64,000 nt of DNA from contig NC_134878.1 in NCBI RefSeq assembly GCF_041734735.1, positions 3,077,001 through 3,141,000 of the forward strand, given 5' to 3'. Source of the stretch: Babylonia areolata. Taxonomy: Eukaryota > Mollusca > Gastropoda > Neogastropoda > Buccinidae. This document shows, piece after piece, positions 58,030 to 64,000 of the stretch. A program made the position numbers and the translations under genes. The notes under the pieces are model-generated. The model ran no database searches. It was not told the DNA's origin and saw only the letters and a list, made by a program, of their open reading frames with translations. The stretch's first letter is position 1, and each line of letters opens with the position of its first letter.

Positions 58030-58030
<1 letters not shown>
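57803..58030 (+). CDS. Guanylate cyclase exon 11: first part of cyclase catalytic domain
   Basis: The frame reads [59 protein letters not shown] and [24 protein letters not shown] is the class III cyclase start; FSDIVGFT gives metal-binding Asp 1, and YKVETIGDA gives the guanine-recognising Glu and metal-binding Asp 2. Nothing expected of an active guanylate cyclase is missing here. The donor T|gtatgt is phase 1 and runs straight into a GT microsatellite. A 48-bp minisatellite lies 0.4 kb upstream. Confidence 0.95.

Positions 58031-58066
<36 letters not shown>
58031..58066. repeat. GT microsatellite at the exon 11 donor
   Basis: The donor GTATGT continues as GTGTGT for about 35 bp, so the microsatellite starts inside the 5' splice site. 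Confidence 0.95.
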
Positions 58067-58068
<2 letters not shown>

Positions 58069-58289
58069 AAATCCGTCTTTCTATTAAAATCAGCGGGTGG
58101 TATGTTCAGGTCCATAATGCGCTGTGATTTCAGACCGTTTCTGTAAAATGATGCTTGTGTGAAATGCCTGTTAACTCACCTGGGTCAGTCGGTCTAATTC
58201 CAAACTAGTGATGCTATGAAACTGTCATAAACCATTCATGTCTTTGCTTTCATCTTTGAACCGTTCTAAGTCAGTTATTTCCTTGAACT

Positions 58290-58640
58290 TATCAGTCATA
58301 AATTAAGACACTGTCAATCCATTATTTCCAGTTTCAAAACCAACCTCAAGACTCATCTGTTTAAAACAGTCTTCGGTGGATCTCCTGACTGCGACAGTGT
58401 GGGTGTATGCTTGTTTTTGCTTTCAGCATATGTTGTTGAGGTGTTGTGTGGAGGGAAAGGAGGCAGACTAGGACTGATTTTGGGGTGTTGTAGTTGGGTT
58501 TTGCATTGTTTGGGCGTTGTGATGTACACGATTGGTTTTGGATGTTCAGATTGGTTTTGGGGGTTTACAATGGACACAGTTTAGAATGAACTTTTGATGC
58601 ATTGTCTTGTCATAATTCGTCATGTTTGCTTTCTTAGTTG
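58290..58640 (+). mobile_element. CR1/L2-like LINE 3' remnant
   Basis: FKTNLKTHLFKTVFGG matches the C-terminal end (SFK..LKTHLF) of CR1/L2 ORF2, followed by UTR-like GT-rich sequence. Confidence 0.55.
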
Positions 58641-58711
58641 GAACAACCTCCATGTTTTGAATAATGATACAGCTATTTATATTTTTTAAGTGGAACTATT
58701 GTAACAGTAAA

Positions 58712-59172
58712 GCACGCTACATGGTGGTGTCCGGAGTGCCTAACAGAACCTCTCAGCACGCTACAACAACAACAACAACTACACTGTGTGTACAGACATG
58801 GTGGTGTCGGGAGTGTTCAACAGAACCTCTCAGCACGCTACAACAACAGCAACAACTACACTGTGTGTACAGACATGGTGGTGTCGGGAGTGTTCAACAG
58901 AACCTCTCAGCACGCTACAACAACAACAACAACTACACTGTGTGTACAGACATGGTGGTGTCGGGAGTGTTCAACAGAACCTCTCAGCACGCTACAACAA
59001 CAACAACAACTACACTGTGTGTACAGACATGGTGGTGTCGGGAGTGTTCAACAGAACCTCTCAGCACGCTACAACAACAACAACAACTACACTGTGTGTA
59101 CAGACATGGTGGTGTCCGGAGTGTTCAACAGAACCTCTCAGCACGCTACAACAACAACAACTACACTGTGTG
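58712..59172 (+). repeat. Exon-12-derived tandem array, left part (77-bp unit, 6 copies)
   Basis: Unit: ACTGTGTGTACAG (intron end), ACATGGTGGTGTCGGGAGTG, TTCAACAGAACCTCTCAGCA, CGCTACAACAACAACAACAA. The middle copies the first 48 nt of exon 12, with GTGTTC instead of GTGCCC; the first copy keeps GTGCC. The CAA tract grows from the TACAAC codons. Open on the + strand in all frames, giving false Thr/Gln/Asn-rich ORFs. Confidence 0.95.
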
Positions 59173-59821
59173 TAAGATAAGATAAGATAAGAATAACTTT
59201 ATTATCTCCAACTGGAGAAATTTGGTCAGGTGCATTATCACAACATAGACAAGTAAACAACATGGGGACCATAACTGTAAAAGCCAACAACAGCCCCTAC
59301 AAATATTACGAAGATACAAATGTAAAAAAATATCACATACATCGTTTCATACATACATCCACACACTGCAGGTAATAACTAGTATTCTTAATGTAAAAAC
59401 AGAAAGAACCAAGAAACACCATTTGAATATAATTATAAACATAGCCTACTATACTGCACATTGATTAAAATAGACAGATAAGATAAGAATACAGATGAAT
59501 TGCGGAAAACCACAACCAAATAATCAGCACACACCCGCACCGCACCCCCCACCCCCACCCCCCCACACCCACCCCACACACGCGGATAACTTGATTAAAC
59601 AAGAGTAATAAACATATGTTCTGAAATAAAAGCATTTCACATATTCGCTTTTAAAAACATTGCAATTAATTATTACATCGTAATTATTAAACAGAAATAT
59701 ATTTAGAATATGGACATTAGCATTAGACATATTCATTGTACATTCATCCTGCATATTGCACATTATTCTTCCTACATATTGCACATTCATTATAACCAAT
59801 TGTCACGTTTTTAAGCTCAGT

Positions 59822-59873
<52 letters not shown>

Positions 59874-59946
59874 ACCACAACTAGAACAAGGTACAGCCTA
59901 TCATGCACGGACTTTCACACGTCTCACATGAGAGTGCGCGCGTGCG

Positions 59947-59993
<47 letters not shown>

Positions 59994-60112
59994 CTCAAGA
60001 ATTTAAAAGGTGGATTGAACGTGGAATAAAAGTCTTCAGAGCTCTGGATTTCAACTTAAAAGTTCTGTAGCGTCGTCCTGATGGCAACAGCTCATAATAC
60101 TTTGCTAAAATA
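59173..60112 (-). mobile_element. CR1-like LINE 3' end, minus strand, inside the exon-12 array
   Basis: On the minus strand LPSGRRYR-type sequence (RRTLQNF / KLKSRALKTFIPR) marks the ORF2 terminus at about 60.01-60.1 kb. The element then runs through a 3' region shared with 40.69-41.09 kb and a CA microsatellite to a TTCTCCAGTTGGAGATAATA end with (TTATC)n at 59,173-59,200. It splits the exon-12 array. Confidence 0.75.
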
Positions 60113-60453
60113 TAGACATGGTGGTGTCGGGAGTGTTCAACAGAACCTCTCAGCACGCTACAACAGCAACAACTACACTGTGTGTACAGACATGGTGGTG
60201 TCGGGAGTGTTCAACAGAACCTCTCAGCACGCTACAACGACAGCAACAACTACACTGTGTGTACAGACATGGTGGTGTCGGGAGTGTTCAACAGAACCTC
60301 TCAGCACGTTACAACAACAACAACAACTACACTGTGTGTACAGACATGGTGGTGTCGGGAGTGTTCAACAGAACCTCTCAGCACGCTACAACAACAACAA
60401 CAACAACAACAATGGTGGTGTCGGGAGTGCCCAACAGAACCTCTCAGCACGTT

Positions 60454-60498
<45 letters not shown>

Positions 60499-60575
60499 GT
60501 GGTGTCGGGAGTGCCCAACAGAACCTCTCAGCACGTTACAACAACAACAACAACACTAACACTATGTATGTACAG
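60113..60575 (+). repeat. Exon-12-derived tandem array, right part (~7 copies)
   Basis: More 77-bp-type units, several with longer CAA tracts and without the intron-end block, run into the true exon 12 acceptor at 60,575. The two last copies carry GTGCCC like the real exon. Confidence 0.95.
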
Positions 60576-60725
60576 ACATGGTAGTGTCCGGAGTGCCCAA
60601 CAGAACCTCTCAGCACGCCTACAACGTGGCCATGATGGCCCTTGACATCATCAAGGCAACCAAGAACTTCGTCATCCCACACCTGCCCAAAAAGCCCCTC
60701 CTCATCAGAGTCGGACTCCACTCGG
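60576..60725 (+). CDS. Guanylate cyclase exon 12: cyclase domain middle
   Basis: After gtatgtacag the frame completes the Tyr codon of GDAY and reads MVVSGVPNRTSQHAYNVAMM, ALDIIKATKNFVIPHLPK and KPLLIRVGLHSG. YMVVSG.P.R...HA..VA.MAL and LRIG.H(S/T)G are core cyclase motifs. The donor TCG G|gtaagt is phase 1 and matches exon 13. Its first 48 nt plus the last dozen intron bases are multiplied in tandem upstream (58.7-59.2 and 60.1-60.6 kb). This copy alone continues into coding sequence after CACGCCTACAAC, so it is the authentic exon. Confidence 0.95.
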
Positions 60726-60899
60726 GTAAGTTGGGTCTCTCCGAGTGATGGCGTTGTGGTCATGTCTGACATGGTCGGTAGGTCAGGGGAGCGGGGGAAG
60801 TGGAGGAAAGGCGGGGAGGGGAGTGGGGTGGTGGACAGCAGGCAACAAAGTGAACAGCTAACTCCTCCAAAAAAGGCTTTTTAAGATTGTAAAACCCGA

Positions 60900-62260
60900 C
60901 TAAACAGAAACAAAGCAAATTCAGCAGCATTCCGGACAATCGCGGCAGTCAATAAAAGGTGGACTCAGTACTGCTCTGACCTATACAACAAACAGAGACC
61001 CAAGTGTACCAACACTTAAGATTCGTCAAGTGGGAATGACTTCTCGATACTTCACAAGCAGGCTGTAACAGCACTGAAGTCGCTCAAATGTGGCAAGGTT
61101 GCAGGCGTCGACAACATCCCTGTCCAACTTTCCAAACATGGTGGAGAGGCAGAAATTGACATCTGCAATAAAATCTTGCACACAGGCGAATGGCCCACGC
61201 CATGAATCCTTCCCCAACAAAGGAAATCTCTAACACTGCCAGAACTACCACAGGCTGGACGAAACATCGACAAGACATGGCATGGAAATCGGCGCCGAAA
61301 AGATGGCCAGCCACACCACCACCATGACTGCTGATATGACTGTCGAGGGACAGAAGCTAGGACCTGTTCGACAGTTCACCTGCCTGGGATCCGTCATCAG
61401 CAGTGAAGGATCTTCTTCTTCTTCTTCTGCGTTCACTCGTATGCACACGAGTGGGCTTTTATGTGTATGACCGTTTTTACCCCGCCATGTAGGCAGCTAT
61501 ACTCCGTTTTCGGGGTGTGCATGCTGGGTATGTTCTTGTTTCCATAACCCACCGAATGCTGACATGGATTACAGGATCTTTAACGTGCGCATTTGATCTT
61601 CTGCTTGCATATACACACGAAGGGGGTTCAGGCACTAGCAGGTCAGCACATATGTTGACTTGGGAGATCGTAAAAATCTCCACCCTTTACCCACCAGGCG
61701 CCGTCACCGTGATTCGAACCCGGGACCCTCAGATTGACAGTCCAACGCTTTAACCACTCGGCTATTGCGCCTGTCAATGAAGGATCAATACCATAATCTT
61801 CCCAATGGTAGCAAAGACAGCATCAGCACTGTCCAGACTGAACCTATATGGGAGGACAGCAACATCTCCACTAGATACAAGATTAGATTCCTGCGTGCAA
61901 AGGTATATTCCTTCTTGCTGGATGCATTCGAGATATGGACCCTCACGACGGATTTGGAAAGAAGAATCAAAGCAATGGAGGAAATGAGATATTGTCGCAA
62001 GATGTTAAACAGATGTACACTGATCCTATCCCCAATGAACAAGCATGCCAAACCACAAAGCAGCACATTGAACTTTATCAGTGTCTATTGACATCAAATA
62101 AAAACAGAAAGCCACACTGGTATGATTACGCAACAGTATCCAATGGCCCTGCTAAAACAATCATCCTTTGATCTTTTGAGGCAGGGAGACGGAGGAGAAG
62201 ACAGGAAAAACGAAGGACTGACAACATTGCAGAATGAACTGGAAACCATTTGCAGAGACC
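60900..62260 (+). mobile_element. RTE-like LINE, deleted and interrupted by a SINE
   Basis: VNKRWTQYCSDLYNKQRP, VTALKSLKCGKVAGVDNIPV and GEAEIDICNKILHTGEWPTP (RT start) jump to HGMEIGAEKM and VEGQKLGPVRQFTCLGSVIS (after the catalytic region). A SINE follows, and then the C-terminus VQTEPIWEDSNISTRYKIRF with WTLTTDLERRIKAME, the same domain as the open fragment at 44.7 kb. Heavily decayed with stops and frame changes. Confidence 0.8.
61410..61776 (-). mobile_element. tRNA-derived SINE inserted in the LINE, minus strand
   Basis: The minus strand shows GCCGAGTGGTTAAAGCGTTGG (A box) and CGGGTTCGAATCACGG (B box) and a (GAA)n tail. AGTGAAGGATC (before) and AATGAAGGATC (after) look like target duplications. 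Same family as 17.9 kb. Confidence 0.85.
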
Positions 62261-62900
62261 CAGTCTTTGACACATAACCGTCAGACCTGGGGGAATGTGC
62301 AGAACCGCAAAGGACTCTTCACAGAGTGTAGGGAGAAGTTACGATTGGTGACTGTGACGTGGATTGAAGTATTCACTGGTGTTTGACAGGGCTATGCCCA
62401 TACCCCTCATCTGTTTGCACACATTCCTTTACAGCTGTGAAACCTGGCTTCTCCACACCAGCCAGAAAACATCAATCGCGTTTGTTACCCAATGTCTCTG
62501 CGTGATACTGGGCGTCATGTGCAATGATTTTGCACAGAAAGGTCTATGGTATTAAACAGAACGGTGTGTTGGTTAGTGAACTAATCAGAGATATAAGAAA
62601 AAACAGCTGAAACCTGAAAATACCACCGCCACCACTTCTGCTGCTGCTTGTCATTATCATCGTGACCATTGTCATCATGAGTGTTGGTGTTTCTTTTGTT
62701 GTTGGTTATGCCTTTGAAAATAATTATATCTGTTCTAATGTTAGAGGCAGGCCTGTTGTGTATGTGTCAGAACGGCATGTGGGTCAGACCAGTCTTACGT
62801 TCTAGCAGTGTGATCATGCAGGTCACACGTATGCGATGGAGACAGTGATGTTTCTGTTCTTTCTTTCATTCACTGCTTTATGAGCTGAGGTATGCGGCCA
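62261..62900. other. Intron 12 remainder
   Basis: No clear feature beyond a few LINE-like words (HTFLYSCETWLL-like at about 62.42 kb, suggesting another eroded LINE C-terminus). Confidence 0.4.
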
Positions 62901-62903
62901 CAG

Positions 62904-63002
62904 GTCCAGTGTGTGCGGGGGTGGTTGGAGTCAAGATGCCTCGCTACTGCCTGTTTGGGGATACGGTCAACACTGCCTCTTTCATGGAGTCAAGTGGCCG
63001 AG
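62904..63002 (+). CDS. Guanylate cyclase exon 13: cyclase active-site loop, catalytic Arg replaced
   Basis: After gcggccacag the frame completes HSG and reads [20 protein letters not shown] and [32 protein letters not shown] is the signature of guanylate cyclases; the Cys of RYCLFGD selects guanine and the Asn of VNTAS helps hold the ribose and phosphate. The residue after NTAS is Phe (TTC), where active class III cyclases have Arg (ASRMES) to stabilise the transition state. CGN to TTC needs at least two changes. The donor CGAG|gtgtgt is phase 1. The remaining cyclase C-terminus should lie beyond the window. Confidence 0.93.
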
Positions 63003-63030
63003 GTGTGTGTGGAGAGAGGGAGAGAGAGGC

Positions 63031-63039
<9 letters not shown>

Positions 63040-63062
<23 letters not shown>
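63040..63062. repeat. GT microsatellite after exon 13
   Basis: A short GT run about 35 bp after the exon 13 donor. Confidence 0.9.
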
Positions 63063-63700
63063 TAATCAATGTGATGTGTGTGACTAAATAAGGATGATAG
63101 CGCACCCCACTATTTGATATCACCATAAACAATATGACGAGAAGTGCGAGAAGTGAAGCCTTCAGGACTCACGTGTGATTCCCGCAGAATGAAACCGATA
63201 ACGCAGGTGATAGGGGGTGAGTGAAAGTGACGGCTACCAGTACTGATGTATAGTCCAAGTCTTTCGTCAAAAATACCGTCAACAGATCAGACGCGCGTTT
63301 TCCCATTATGTCATAACATAGATCGAGATCGAATCGGCTTTTCATCACAGCTTTCTTCGTAAAAAAACAGTTTTAAAAAAGTTCGGTAATCTCCTGTTTC
63401 ATGGTTATTTTTTTCCCATTAACAATTGAATTACTTCAATTATACGATCGTGCAAACTGCGTACGTGGATCCCAATCCTATTGTTCTGCTCACCGTTAAA
63501 AAAGGAATGTGTGCAGATTCATTGGCTTTGTGTCGCCCAGTCACAGACACATCCAATTCGCATTTCTCTAATATAAAAAAACAACTTATAAGTATATTCA
63601 CCTGTGTATTTCTCAAACTATCAACATATTCTTGCCTTTTCCTGACTTACCGCTCAGATCCTACTCCAGAACAAAAGCGGCTATACCTAATGTAAGCAGA
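63063..63700. other. Intron 13 sequence
   Basis: AT-rich; nothing recognised. Confidence 0.5.
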
Positions 63701-63704
63701 AGTA

Positions 63705-64000
63705 ATAGACTTTAGAACTCAGAACTCAGAAAGTTTAATGTACATCAGCCTTGGGCCACAATACAGTGGGGAAGGATGGGTCGGTGGGGTTGCATATAAC
63801 ATTGTGTTATCCATAGCAATAACAACATCTACAACAACGAGCACAAACCGGATGAATATATAATTTAAACAACGTGTCCATCATATAGAAATTTGTTTTT
63901 ATATAGTACTTCACATACTTGATTACTGACTGCAGATTAACTTTTTCCTTGTATTGATAGCATGGAAAATATATCTTGATACATTATGTCTATGATTGAA
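63705..64000 (-). mobile_element. Likely LINE 3' end, minus strand, cut by window edge
   Basis: TAGAACTCAGAACTCAGAAA on the + strand is (TTCTGAG)n on the minus strand after TGTACATTAAAC, the short-repeat terminus typical of CR1/L2-like elements; the body (ATCAGCCTTGGGCCACAATA) continues out of the window. Confidence 0.4.

Noticed and set aside
58664-60645. Thr/Gln/Asn-rich proteins of 125-175 codons
   Set aside because: Translation of the exon-12-derived tandem array, not separate genes.

Overview
This is eukaryotic DNA: canonical GT-AG introns, dense non-LTR retrotransposons, tRNA-headed SINEs, long CA/GT microsatellites and kilobase-scale minisatellites. The repeat types (short retroposons with CAGGCCTTAG-like 3' ends, tRNA-headed SINEs, RTE/CR1/I-type LINEs) and the invertebrate style of the host gene suggest a mollusc, probably a marine gastropod. 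The species cannot be fixed from sequence alone.

One host gene runs through almost the whole window on the + strand: a single-pass membrane (receptor-type) guanylate cyclase. Thirteen exon candidates between 6,334 and 63,002 encode, in order, the cysteine-rich stalk and membrane helix (6.3 kb), juxtamembrane segment (9.7 kb), kinase-homology domain (23.5-51.1 kb), coiled-coil linker (56.4 kb) and cyclase domain (57.8, 60.6 and 62.9 kb). Ligand-binding exons lie upstream of the window and the last cyclase exon(s) downstream. Intron phases agree at nearly every junction. The exon at 40.5 kb is the exception: its sequence looks like the N-terminal edge of a kinase-homology domain although it lies after the C-lobe exon. 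The cyclase core keeps both metal-binding Asp, the guanine-selecting Glu and Cys and the catalytic Asn, but the usual catalytic Arg is Phe.

The introns are unusual. Three carry tandem arrays whose unit contains the 3' splice-site region of the next exon; for exons 10 and 12 it also contains the first 30-48 nt of the exon. Intron 5 holds about 2.1 kb of a 35-bp unit with a near-perfect polypyrimidine-TAG acceptor. CA/GT microsatellites touch or nearly touch many exon borders. A 52-bp minisatellite occurs in opposite orientations on either side of the 40.5 kb exon.

Region by region: 0-3.6 kb, RTE-like LINE; 3.6-6.2 kb, two minisatellites; 6.3-9.8 kb, exons 1-2; 9.8-23.5 kb, a large intron with a retroposon bounded by a 16-bp target duplication, remnants of unidentified multi-kb genes, SINEs and a Rex1/CR1-like LINE; 23.5-32.6 kb, exons 3-7 between minisatellites; 32.8-40.1 kb, LINE tail, SINE, direct repeats, a palindrome and a decayed 5-kb gene with a FEN/PIN-like nuclease signature (minus strand); 40.5-42.3 kb, the odd exon and the inverted minisatellite; 43.7-49.1 kb, SINE, second RTE-like LINE with a nested LINE, and an R2-type endonuclease fragment; 51-56.5 kb, exon 9, a CR1/L2 LINE, an RNase H-bearing LINE and exon 10; 57.8-63 kb, exons 11-13 among exon-derived arrays and LINE pieces. 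No retrovirus, LTR element, Polinton or CRISPR array was recognised.
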